A stretch of 6,829 nt of DNA from Candidatus Pacearchaeota archaeon ex4484_31 (GCA_002254805.1 NJDW01000012.1:1-6829); one strand, 5' to 3'; positions 1 to 5,585 are shown, counted from the first letter of the stretch. The notes: generated by a model not told the origin, from the letters alone. Program-made: numbers and translations.

Positions 1-101
1 TCTATTTCAACGGCATTTAAGCCTAAAGCCTTTAACTTAAACAAGGCTTTTTTTGCTTCCATTCCAAAACCAGCAGGACCAAACCTCACATCCATTTTCA
101 T
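1..101 (-). CDS. Endonuclease IV-like TIM-barrel protein (N-terminal fragment)
   Basis: Only the first 33 codons are present; the gene runs off the left edge of the window. The visible protein opens with VRFGPAGFG, followed by a helix (EAKKALFKLKALGL) and then NAVEI. This is the first strand, loop and helix of the archaeal endonuclease IV (Nfo)/xylose-isomerase-like TIM barrel. In that family the enzyme cuts DNA at abasic sites using a zinc cluster, but no metal ligand lies in this short piece, so a related sugar isomerase-like protein cannot be excluded. Two ATGs compete: 101 and 95 (M3). An AAGGA at 108-104 is 2 bases from the first and 8 from the second, so 95 may be the real start. The gene is divergent from the 194-697 gene and near a DNA ligase, which fits a repair role (inference). 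Confidence 0.6.
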   Translation of the reverse strand, partial: MKMDVRFGPAGFGMEAKKALFKLKALGLNAVEI

Positions 102-140
102 TTTCCTTTTTTCTCAATTAAACAAGACAAACTAAAAAAC

Positions 141-148
141 ATATTTAA
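141..148 (-). promoter_or_regulatory. Box A (TATA) for the endonuclease IV-like gene
   Basis: The minus strand reads TTAAATAT here, close to the archaeal box A consensus. It is about 44 bases before the ATG at 101, which predicts a leader of roughly 18-20 bases. That leader contains the AAGGA at 108-104, so this would be a leadered transcript with an SD, unlike the divergent gene. Assigned by eye. Confidence 0.45.
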
Positions 149-167
149 CCACTTCAGGATAGATAAG

Positions 168-177
168 CTTAAAAATA
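168..177 (+). promoter_or_regulatory. Box A (TATA) for the 194-697 gene
   Basis: CTTAAAAATA is centred about 22 bases before the ATG at 194. No SD lies between it and the start, so the transcript is probably leaderless, beginning at or near the ATG. The same layout recurs at several other genes in this window. Confidence 0.5.
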
Positions 178-193
178 TTCTTGTTCTTTTTTT

Positions 194-697
194 ATGATGG
201 AGAAAGCGAATGGAAAGAAAAAAATAAGGACAAAACTTTTTGATATCTTTGCTGATTATCCAAAAGAAGGAAATAAAAGACCCTTACTTGAACTTATTGA
301 AGAATTTTATTCTCTTTATGATAAAATTGGAAAAAAAGCCGTTAATTCTCTTCTTTCCATAATACAACAGATTTATTCTTTTGACAAGCATTATGCTCTA
401 GAAATAGCTCTTGAAGTAAAACCTCTAACAGATAAACTGATAGAAAGTAATCTAAGTAAAGAAGACATAACCGATATTTATGAAAAAATTGAAAAAATTC
501 CTTTACCACGACTAAAGGGAACGATGTTAAAAAGGCTTGTTTCTTTACCATATGTGATTGAGTTGAAAGAAGATGCATGGCGAAATTGGATGGATTCTTT
601 ATATGAAAAAATTCAGGAAATAGTGAAAGAAATTGAAGAAGAGACAATAAAAATAGTTCAGGAAGAGTATAAGTGCGCTTGGAAAGACATACACTAA
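194..697 (+). CDS. Unrecognised all-helical protein
   Basis: A 167-residue protein that I do not recognise. It appears soluble, has no signal peptide or membrane segment, and looks helical throughout. It has a basic start (KANGKKKIRTK), several amphipathic helices in residues 30-115, and a strongly charged last helix (about 129-160). Only one cysteine is present, C161. The run of short paired helices is loosely reminiscent of HEAT-like repeats, but no repeat consensus is clear. ATGATG gives two adjacent starts (194 and 197); the TATA box at 168-177 suits either as a leaderless start. It sits between the endonuclease IV-like gene and the DNA ligase gene. Its TAA (695-697) overlaps the ligase stop codon on the other strand. 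No function is assigned. Confidence 0.75.
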   Translation: MMEKANGKKKIRTKLFDIFADYPKEGNKRPLLELIEEFYSLYDKIGKKAVNSLLSIIQQIYSFDKHYALEIALEVKPLTDKLIESNLSKEDITDIYEKIEKIPLPRLKGTMLKRLVSLPYVIELKEDAWRNWMDSLYEKIQEIVKEIEEETIKIVQEEYKCAWKDIH

Positions 698-2439
698 CTT
701 TCCTTAACTCTTTTTTGCATTTCAAACATTTCGGTGATTTCTTTTACTGTTGTTGCATCTTCTGGCTTTTTATCTCTGATCCATCCTTGGATGCGAGGAA
801 AACGCAAAGCAAAACCAGGCTTGTTTCCTTTTCTTCCAGCAGTATGTACTGGACTATGCGTTATTTCATCTGCCATAACAGTAAAAACATACTTTGGTTC
901 GGTCCATACATCAGGTTTTATCAAACTGTCTACTCTTGCTGGTTTTTTACTTACCTTTGTTTTATCAAGCAATTCCCTTAGCTTTATCCAGTTTTCCTCG
1001 CTTAAACCACTTCCTACCTTTGCTATTGTTTTGAATGTATCTTCTTCATCATCATATACACAAGCAAGTAATGCACCTATTCCTAACCTTGCCCTTAGAC
1101 CTTTACCTTTAAAATAACCAACAATAACCACATCTACTGTATCTTGAAGTTCACCTTTATAGCTTCTCTTCAGTTTTATCCAGTTAAAGTTTCTTGCCCC
1201 CGCCTGATAAGGAGCATCTAAACGTTTAGCAACTATGCCTTCTGTTCCTCTTTCTATGTTAAGTTCAAAAAATTTTTCAAGCTCTTCAGGATCATCTGTT
1301 ACGATTTTTTCTGCTAGCCTAATCGTTTTTCCTTTCTTTATTGTTTTTTCTAACTCTTCTCTTCTCTTTACATAAGCTTCTTTTGTGAAGTCTTTACCGT
1401 CTTTATAAAGCAAATCAAAAGCGAATAAAACAAGAGGAAATTCTTTTGATCTTTCAGCTACTTCATACTTTCTTTTTCTTGTTATTGTAACCTGAAAAGG
1501 ATAGAACTCGTTTGTTTCATCATTAAAAGCAACGGCCTCTCCTTCTATTATTGCTTTATTTGCTTTTATCTGTTCTTTAGCCGCTTTAACGATCTCTGGA
1601 AACATATGCGTCATTCTTTCCTGGTTTCTACTGAATATTTCTACCTTGCCGTCATCTTTATGAATAGCTAGTCTTAAACCATCATACTTTGTTTCAGCAG
1701 CGCATTTTCCTATCTTTTTTATTATCTCTTTTGCACTTGCTAGTCTTTCAGCTAATGCCATCCTTATCGGCAAGCCAACCTGTACTTTAAATTGTTTCAA
1801 AGCCTTCGGACCTTTTTCAAAAAGAACTTTCGCTACCAATCCTAGGTCTGAACATAAATTGTAAGCTCTTTCAATTTCACTTCTTAGGCTTCTGTCTCCT
1901 ACGATTGCTTGACTTAACGAATCCATTATTGTTGGATCTCCTATGCCAAGCCTTAACCTTCCAAGAACAAACCTAACAATGTACTTTGCTTCCTTTGCTG
2001 AAACTCTTGTTAGTAATCCTGCTAAAAGATCTATCTTTTTGTCTACAGAGCCTTCGCCTGTTGTTTTAGCAATCTTAAGCAATATTTCATAAACTTCCTT
2101 TATTGACGGAGGGCTTAACTTGATCAGAGTTACTTGTTTTTTCTTTAACAGCTGTTCTGAAGCCAGACCAAGATCACCTAGCTTTTTGTAGCTTTCCTCC
2201 ACTTCCTTTATCGATTTACCTGTAGCTTTTGAAATCGCTTTTTCAACCATCTTTTCTGCCATCCCTATTTCAATCCCTTTGAAAGGAGGCATTATTTGTT
2301 CTTCACAGAAGTAAATAACCTTGTCTATCTCGTCCTTTTCAACTTTTTTGAAGAAATCACTCAAGATGTTAAACATCTCTAGTCTCTTTGTTGTTGCTTC
2401 AAGCTTTTCAAAACATTCAGCAAGCTGTAAAAAAAGCAT
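694..2439 (-). CDS. lig: ATP-dependent DNA ligase
   Basis: Seals nicks in duplex DNA during replication and repair by way of a ligase-AMP intermediate; archaeal family members use ATP and some also ADP. At 581 residues it is about the normal archaeal length. Residues 1-220 form the DNA-binding domain, opening with the familiar EKLEATTKRLEM. The adenylation domain has motif I KYDGLR with K251 as the nucleotide-accepting lysine, motif III IIEGEAVAF (297-305), IIIa FPLVLFAFDLLY (334-345), motif IV EGIVAKR (400-406) and motif V KLK (422-424). The OB-fold domain ends with motif VI-like ALRFPRI (544-550). All catalytic motifs look intact, so it should be active. The ATG at 2439 gives the expected family N-terminus. 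It is divergent from the nitroreductase gene and convergent with the 194-697 gene, sharing 4 bases at the stops. Confidence 0.97.
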   Translation of the reverse strand: MLFLQLAECFEKLEATTKRLEMFNILSDFFKKVEKDEIDKVIYFCEEQIMPPFKGIEIGMAEKMVEKAISKATGKSIKEVEESYKKLGDLGLASEQLLKKKQVTLIKLSPPSIKEVYEILLKIAKTTGEGSVDKKIDLLAGLLTRVSAKEAKYIVRFVLGRLRLGIGDPTIMDSLSQAIVGDRSLRSEIERAYNLCSDLGLVAKVLFEKGPKALKQFKVQVGLPIRMALAERLASAKEIIKKIGKCAAETKYDGLRLAIHKDDGKVEIFSRNQERMTHMFPEIVKAAKEQIKANKAIIEGEAVAFNDETNEFYPFQVTITRKRKYEVAERSKEFPLVLFAFDLLYKDGKDFTKEAYVKRREELEKTIKKGKTIRLAEKIVTDDPEELEKFFELNIERGTEGIVAKRLDAPYQAGARNFNWIKLKRSYKGELQDTVDVVIVGYFKGKGLRARLGIGALLACVYDDEEDTFKTIAKVGSGLSEENWIKLRELLDKTKVSKKPARVDSLIKPDVWTEPKYVFTVMADEITHSPVHTAGRKGNKPGFALRFPRIQGWIRDKKPEDATTVKEITEMFEMQKRVKES

Positions 2440-2460
2440 ATAAAAACAAAGCTTTTTGGT

Positions 2461-2468
2461 TTTTATTC
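2461..2468 (-). promoter_or_regulatory. Possible weak box A for the ligase gene
   Basis: The minus strand reads GAATAAAA, centred about 26 bases before the ligase ATG at 2439, the right distance for a leaderless transcript. The match to box A is weak. The better TATA at 2490-2497 also reads TATAAAAA on the minus strand and could serve both directions, but it would leave a leader of about 29 bases without an SD. Confidence 0.3.
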
Positions 2469-2489
2469 TTTTCCTTTTTTAACAAAATA

Positions 2490-2497
2490 TTTTTATA
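2490..2497 (+). promoter_or_regulatory. Box A (TATA) for the nitroreductase-TPR operon
   Basis: TTTTTATA is centred about 24 bases before the ATG at 2518, with no SD in between. This is consistent with a leaderless transcript covering the nitroreductase and TPR genes. Confidence 0.55.
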
Positions 2498-2517
2498 GTT
2501 TAGTTTTTTGCTTTACT

Positions 2518-3075
2518 ATGGAGTTTGATGAAGTAATAAAAAAAAGGAGAAGTATAAGAGCTTATAAAAAGAAGAAGGTTCCTTTTTCTAAGATAGTGAA
2601 GATATGTGAAGCAGCAAGATATGCGCCTATGGCAGGCAACATCTATACAATAAGGCTAATAGTTGTTGAAGATAAAGAAAAGAAAGCTAAGCTAGCTGAA
2701 GCATCTTTTCATCAGGACTTTATAGCAGAAGCATCTCATGTTATTGTTGTTTGTTCTGACTTAAGTTTGTTAAAAAGGAGTTATGGTGAAAGAGCATTTA
2801 TCTATGGAAGACAACAAGCAGGAGCAGCTATACAGAATATGTTGCTTAAAATAACAGAGTTAGGATTAGCTAGCTGCTGGATCGGAGCTTTTGATGAAAA
2901 TGCTGTAAAAAGAATCTTAAGAATTCCAGAGCCAATTCAGGTAGAAGCTTTGCTGCCTATAGGCTTCGGAAGAGAAAAACCTAGAGAAATAGTTAAGCCA
3001 GAATTAAAAACAATTTTAAACTTTGAGTTTTATGGTTTGAAGGTAAGTAAAAAAGAACCAGAACCAGGAGTATAA
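2518..3075 (+). CDS. Nitroreductase-family FMN flavoprotein
   Basis: A 185-residue oxidoreductase of the nitroreductase superfamily. These are usually homodimers that bind FMN at the dimer interface and reduce nitro compounds, quinones or other acceptors with NAD(P)H. The FMN phosphate-binding start is RRSIRAY (10-16), followed by APMAGNIY (36-43), which matches the family's APS..N.Q region. Next come GAAIQNMLL and GLASCWIGAF (about 102-125), which cover the cofactor and dimer helix, and LLPIGFGREKP (145-155), the typical C-terminal turn. Length is normal and nothing essential seems missing. The substrate cannot be told from sequence, and a dehalogenase- or BluB-like role is not specifically indicated. 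It is the first gene of an operon with the TPR gene one base downstream, so the two proteins may work together (inference). Confidence 0.92.
   Translation: MEFDEVIKKRRSIRAYKKKKVPFSKIVKICEAARYAPMAGNIYTIRLIVVEDKEKKAKLAEASFHQDFIAEASHVIVVCSDLSLLKRSYGERAFIYGRQQAGAAIQNMLLKITELGLASCWIGAFDENAVKRILRIPEPIQVEALLPIGFGREKPREIVKPELKTILNFEFYGLKVSKKEPEPGV
3066..3070 (+). promoter_or_regulatory. Ribosome binding site of the TPR gene
   Basis: AGGAG lies inside the last codons of the nitroreductase gene, six bases before the ATG at 3077. It supports that start and the reading of the TPR gene as an inner operon cistron. The first gene of the operon, by contrast, has no SD. Confidence 0.7.
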
Positions 3076-3076
3076 A

Positions 3077-3622
3077 ATGAATGTTGATGAATTTTTACAA
3101 CAGATCAGAAGTTTAAGTGATGAAAAAAAGCTTGAGTACATAGAAAGATTACTTCAAAGTTCTGTAACGAAGGAACTGAAAATTGCAGCATTGAAGATAA
3201 AAGCTAGTATCTATGAAAAAAGGAAATTTTACAATTCCGCTGCAAAAGAGTACTGCTATATTGCTGAACTTTCAGATACGTTCAGGGAAAAAGAAGAATT
3301 TTACTTTAAAGCAGGTTTGCTTTTTTTGTTAAAAGACAGTTATGAAGAAGCAGAGGAAAGCTTTAGAAAGGTTCTTGCTTTAACACCTTTAAGTAAAAGA
3401 GAAGAAACAAAAGAAAAGATTGTTTCACTTTACTTTAACCATGCCATGTCTCTTGAAAAGAAAAAGAAGTATGTAAGAGCAATAAAGGCTTATGAAACAA
3501 TCCTAAATCTTGATCCTGAAAAAACAAAAACAGTTTATGAAAAACTTTCTTTTCTTTACGAAGCAATAGGCAGACCAGACCAAGCAACAAAGCTAAAACA
3601 AAAATTGAAAAACCAAGCTTAA
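3077..3622 (+). CDS. Tetratricopeptide repeat (TPR) protein
   Basis: A 181-residue, probably cytoplasmic protein built of about four helical-hairpin TPR units, which normally hold partner proteins. Approximate units are 36-69 (alanine-rich, ending YIAELSD), 72-105 (FKAGLLFLLKDSYEEAEESFRKVLALTP), 114-147 (FNHAMSLEKKKKYVRAIKAYETILNLDP) and a degenerate last unit at 151-180 (LSFLYEAIGRPDQA). The second and third show the classic pattern of small residues, tyrosine and a closing proline. There is no signal peptide, membrane segment or catalytic domain. It starts one base after the nitroreductase stop and has its own SD, so the two genes are transcribed together. The partner protein is unknown; the nitroreductase is the nearest candidate by linkage only. 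Confidence 0.88.
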   Translation: MNVDEFLQQIRSLSDEKKLEYIERLLQSSVTKELKIAALKIKASIYEKRKFYNSAAKEYCYIAELSDTFREKEEFYFKAGLLFLLKDSYEEAEESFRKVLALTPLSKREETKEKIVSLYFNHAMSLEKKKKYVRAIKAYETILNLDPEKTKTVYEKLSFLYEAIGRPDQATKLKQKLKNQA

Positions 3623-3631
3623 CATTTAACA

Positions 3632-3639
3632 TTTTTAAT
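3632..3639 (+). promoter_or_regulatory. Box A (TATA) for the HEXXH protein gene
   Basis: TTTTTAAT is centred about 26 bases before the ATG at 3662 and no SD follows it, so the transcript is probably leaderless. The surrounding T-rich stretch (3632-3652) may also end the upstream operon. Confidence 0.45.
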
Positions 3640-3661
3640 TTACTTTTTCTTTATCTGTCCT

Positions 3662-4549
3662 ATGACCATGGTAAAAATAGAAGCAATGTATGTTCCATGG
3701 AAAGAAGAACTTACGAAATTTATAGAAGATTTAGTTAGAAGACTATATGACCACTTACCTTCGAAGTTTTCAAGAAAAATGGATAAGAAAATTGAAGGAA
3801 TTGTTTTAGGCGAGCTTTGTAAATCAGAGTACAATTACCATAAAAGGAAAGTTTATCTTTCAAGAAAGCTCTTGTATGAGCGTGATCCTAAAAAAATAGC
3901 AGAAGTATTATTCCACGAAATTGGACATCCTTTGTTAAACGATGAATTTGGCATTGATGATCAGATTTCTGCAGATTTCCTAGCGATTTATTCTGTAGGA
4001 AGCTTTGATGTTATAGAATATAGAAAGGAAATATCCATAAAGTATTATAAGTTAGCTGAAGAAGCAATCCTTAATTTACTTGGAGATAATAAAAAATTTT
4101 TAGAAGAAAACAAGAAACTAATCCAAGATACAAAGAAAATATGGTATCCAAAACTTAAGGAAGAAATAGTTTCTGTCTTTGGAATAGATCCAGATAAATT
4201 GATAATACGAAAAGATCTTAAGAGGGTATTAGAAAAGGTCTATCCAAAATATAAAGAATTTATTCTTAAGCATAAAAAGGAAGACAATCCTGTGCGGAAA
4301 CTTTGGATGATAGAGGATTGGAAAGAAATAGAAAAGATATTTACAACACCTATAAAAGAGTTATCTGGTCATAGACATGCAATACCGCATGAATTAGCAA
4401 GAGAAATAGAAAAAAGGACAGGCATTTTTATAGGTTATGGTGGTTTGGCAACACCCTTAAACAACATCCAATATAGCTTAGTAGAGATAATAGAAAAAGG
4501 AATGAAATTTGAAGTTAAGCATCCTTTTTGTTCTTTTTTCTCATCTTAA
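3662..4549 (+). CDS. HEXXH-motif putative zinc metallopeptidase
   Basis: A 295-residue protein with a clear zinc-protease signature, LFHEIGHPLL, in which H85 and H89 would bind zinc and E86 would be the catalytic base. Twelve residues on, QISADFLAIY (101-110) matches the place where ImmA/IrrE-like and related peptidases carry ExxAD. Here the first position is glutamine, preceded by D99 and D100, so the third ligand is uncertain. Residues 120-230 are long charged helices. A second histidine cluster, HRHAIPHEL, covers 237-245 (H237, H239, H243), and a glycine-rich patch IFIGYGG covers 255-261. There is no signal peptide or transmembrane helix, so it is probably cytoplasmic. I do not recognise the exact family and the substrate is unknown. 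M3 at 3668 is an alternative start; the TATA box at 3632-3639 favours 3662. Confidence 0.82.
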   Translation: MTMVKIEAMYVPWKEELTKFIEDLVRRLYDHLPSKFSRKMDKKIEGIVLGELCKSEYNYHKRKVYLSRKLLYERDPKKIAEVLFHEIGHPLLNDEFGIDDQISADFLAIYSVGSFDVIEYRKEISIKYYKLAEEAILNLLGDNKKFLEENKKLIQDTKKIWYPKLKEEIVSVFGIDPDKLIIRKDLKRVLEKVYPKYKEFILKHKKEDNPVRKLWMIEDWKEIEKIFTTPIKELSGHRHAIPHELAREIEKRTGIFIGYGGLATPLNNIQYSLVEIIEKGMKFEVKHPFCSFFSS

Positions 4550-4555
4550 GCAAAA

Positions 4556-4564
4556 CTTTAAAAA
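4556..4564 (+). promoter_or_regulatory. Box A (TATA) for the SSB gene
   Basis: CTTTAAAAA begins just after the HEXXH gene stop and is centred about 46 bases before the ATG at 4607. It predicts a leader of about 20 bases, which would include the strong SD at 4598-4602. Confidence 0.5.
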
Positions 4565-4597
4565 GCATCATATGTTAGGATAGGCAAGAAAATTTTT

Positions 4598-4602
4598 GGA
4601 GG
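4598..4602 (+). promoter_or_regulatory. Ribosome binding site of the SSB gene
   Basis: GGAGG lies four bases before the ATG at 4607 and fixes that start. It is the best-placed SD in the window, on a gene whose product is likely needed in quantity (inference). Confidence 0.7.
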
Positions 4603-4606
4603 AAGA

Positions 4607-4891
4607 ATGAAAATTTCTGAGCTGGAAATTGGTAAAAGAGCAGACATAGAAGGAACAATAACTGAAATAGGAAATGTCAAGAGTTTTACAAAGCTTGGAA
4701 GATTGATAAGGGTTGCCACAGCAAAGATAAAGGATGATAGTGGAGAAGTTAACCTAACATTATGGAACAAAGATATAGACAAGGTTAAGGTAGGAGATAA
4801 GGTAAACCTTACAAATGGGTTTGTTAAAGAATTTGAAGGGAAGATGTGTTTGACTGCTGGAAAATTTGGTAAGATCGAGGTAGTAAAATAA
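4607..4891 (+). CDS. Single-OB-fold ssDNA-binding protein (SSB/RPA-like)
   Basis: A 94-residue protein that is essentially one OB fold of the archaeal SSB/SOSS-B (RPA-like) type, which coats single-stranded DNA in replication and repair. Diagnostic stretches are ISELEIGKRADIEGTITEIG (3-22, strand 1), VATAKIKDDSGEVNLTLWNK (36-55, strands 2 and 3, with W53 in the usual aromatic DNA-stacking area) and VKVGDKVNLTNGFVKEFEGK (60-79), ending LTAGKFGKIEV. Compared with the Sulfolobus SSB it lacks the flexible glycine-rich acidic tail, so it may be a minimal SSB or need a partner for protein contacts. RNA binding instead of DNA binding is possible for this fold. It is transcribed alone, from a TATA box with leader and SD, just after the HEXXH gene. 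Confidence 0.88.
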   Translation: MKISELEIGKRADIEGTITEIGNVKSFTKLGRLIRVATAKIKDDSGEVNLTLWNKDIDKVKVGDKVNLTNGFVKEFEGKMCLTAGKFGKIEVVK

Positions 4892-4895
4892 AAAA
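4885..4895 (-). terminator. Poly-T terminator for the minus-strand 99-aa gene
   Basis: Read on the minus strand this is a T6-A-T4 tract, about 30 bases past the stop codon at 4927-4929. It overlaps the last codons of the SSB gene. Archaeal transcription commonly ends at such U-tracts without a hairpin. Confidence 0.4.
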
Positions 4896-4907
4896 GCTAG
4901 TCTAAAA

Positions 4908-4928
4908 TTTTTTTGTTTTTTTCTTTTT
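4908..4928 (+). terminator. Poly-T terminator for the SSB gene
   Basis: A tract of T runs (T7, G, T7, C, T5) begins 16 bases after the SSB stop, in the short gap between two convergent genes. No hairpin is visible, which fits archaeal U-tract termination. Confidence 0.55.
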
Positions 4929-5226
4929 ATTCTTCAAATAAAGGAACAGCTTTTTTCTTATTTTGATCAAAGATTTTTCTTTTTTTAACGCTTTCCTCTG
5001 TTTCCTTCTCTTTTATCAGCAAGAAACGCTTTTGTAGAGGTATGATAAAAAGATGCTCTATTTTTCCTTCATCACTTTTAAGAAAAATACTTTCCTTTCC
5101 TTTTTTTACAAGCTTTCCAGTGCTAGCATCAACATAAGTGTATTTTACATATTTTCCACGCTCAACCAAAACCCTAGCTTCTTTCTTGCCCTTACTTTCA
5201 GCTATCACCTCCTTTGGATATTCCAT
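4927..5226 (-). CDS. Unrecognised small basic protein
   Basis: A 99-residue protein that I do not recognise. It is lysine-rich and likely mostly beta: RVLVERGKYVKYTYVD (18-33), ESIFLKSDEGKIEHLFIIPL (45-64) and KRFLLIKEKE (66-75) read as successive strands with turns. A charged tail follows (KKRKIFDQNKKKAVPLFEE). There are no cysteines, signal peptide or membrane helix. An ATG at 5241 would add five residues (MLLFL). I chose 5226 because the TATA box at 5247-5252 is centred 24 bases before it, as for other leaderless genes here, and no SD precedes either ATG. It lies 29 bases downstream of the Dph2-like gene on the same strand but seems to have its own promoter. It could be nucleic-acid binding given its charge, but this is a guess. 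Confidence 0.65.
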   Translation of the reverse strand: MEYPKEVIAESKGKKEARVLVERGKYVKYTYVDASTGKLVKKGKESIFLKSDEGKIEHLFIIPLQKRFLLIKEKETEESVKKRKIFDQNKKKAVPLFEE

Positions 5227-5246
5227 CAAAAATAAAAGCATGGAGA

Positions 5247-5252
5247 TTTAAA
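5247..5252 (-). promoter_or_regulatory. Box A (TATA) for the 99-aa basic protein
   Basis: The minus strand reads TTTAAA, in the gap after the Dph2-like stop codon. It is centred 24 bases before the ATG at 5226 but only 9 before the ATG at 5241, so it argues for the shorter protein. Confidence 0.5.
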
Positions 5253-5255
5253 TTT

Positions 5256-5513
5256 TTAATCTTTTTCAAGCTTAGAATGACCAAACTGGATAAGTAAGTC
5301 TACATGCTTTTCTATCGGAGGAATATCACAAGCTCCATAGCATGAGCCAAGCCATACAAAACATTTTGCTTTTGTTTTCTCTTCTATGAGATCAGCTATT
5401 TCAAGAGCAAAAGGCTTAAGACCTTCGGGAAGCTGTAAACAAACGAACTTAGCCTTTTCCTTCCTTATTTTCCTTATGATTTTCTCTATTTCAAAATCAT
5501 AATTTTGATGCAT
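5256..5513 (-). CDS. Dph2-like protein, first domain only
   Basis: Full-length archaeal Dph2 is a [4Fe-4S] radical enzyme that makes the first step of diphthamide on elongation factor 2, moving a 3-amino-3-carboxypropyl group from S-adenosylmethionine to histidine. It is normally over 300 residues in three similar domains, each giving one cluster cysteine. This protein has 85 residues. YDFEIEKIIRKI (5-16), VCLQLPEGLKPFALEIADLI (24-43) and GSCYGACDIPP (56-66) match domain 1 closely, with C58 as the first cluster cysteine, and VDLLIQFGHSKL (71-82) closes the domain. The second and third domains and cysteines are absent, and no downstream frame restores them. It cannot form the normal cluster alone. 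It may be a remnant or a stand-alone domain with a partner elsewhere. The divergent TATA box at 5534-5541 suggests it is expressed. Confidence 0.8.
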   Translation of the reverse strand: MHQNYDFEIEKIIRKIRKEKAKFVCLQLPEGLKPFALEIADLIEEKTKAKCFVWLGSCYGACDIPPIEKHVDLLIQFGHSKLEKD

Positions 5514-5533
5514 ATTTTTTTATTGCATAAATG

Positions 5534-5541
5534 TTTATAAA
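5534..5541. promoter_or_regulatory. Palindromic TATA box shared by two divergent genes
   Basis: TTTATAAA reads the same on both strands. Its centre is 24.5 bases from the ATG at 5562 (+) and 24.5 bases from the ATG at 5513 (-). Neither gene has an SD, so both transcripts are probably leaderless and both could start from this one box. The 48-base gap shows no second TATA box. Confidence 0.6.
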
Positions 5542-5561
5542 ACTACCCCCAAACTTTTTTT

Positions 5562-5585
5562 ATGAAAGAATTAATGAAAGAATTA
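5562..5585 (+). repeat. Tandem 12-base repeat containing the start codon
   Basis: ATGAAAGAATTA occurs twice in a row (5562-5573 and 5574-5585), encoding MKELMKEL. It duplicates the start codon in frame, so translation could begin at 5562 or 5574. The TATA box spacing favours 5562. Confidence 0.85.

Noticed and set aside
342..725. Minus-strand open frame over the 167-aa gene
   Set aside because: It is opposite a gene with a good TATA box and overlaps the ligase end; its leucine- and phenylalanine-rich product is typical of a reverse-strand shadow.
673..1117. Open plus-strand frames antisense to the ligase 3' end
   Set aside because: They lie over codons of strongly conserved ligase motifs, have low-complexity serine- and phenylalanine-rich products, and no promoter or SD.
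4558..4782. Minus-strand open frame over the SSB gene
   Set aside because: The plus strand encodes an unmistakable OB fold with an SD; the reverse frame has no start signals or recognisable sequence.
5227..5241. Upstream ATG (5241) as the start of the 99-aa gene
   Set aside because: It would lie only 9 bases from the TATA box and adds just MLLFL; 5226 has the expected leaderless spacing.
5200..5260. Frameshift that would extend the Dph2-like protein into downstream sequence
   Set aside because: The other two frames past the stop were read: one stops at once and the other gives about 20 residues unlike Dph2 before a stop, so a simple frameshift does not explain the short protein.
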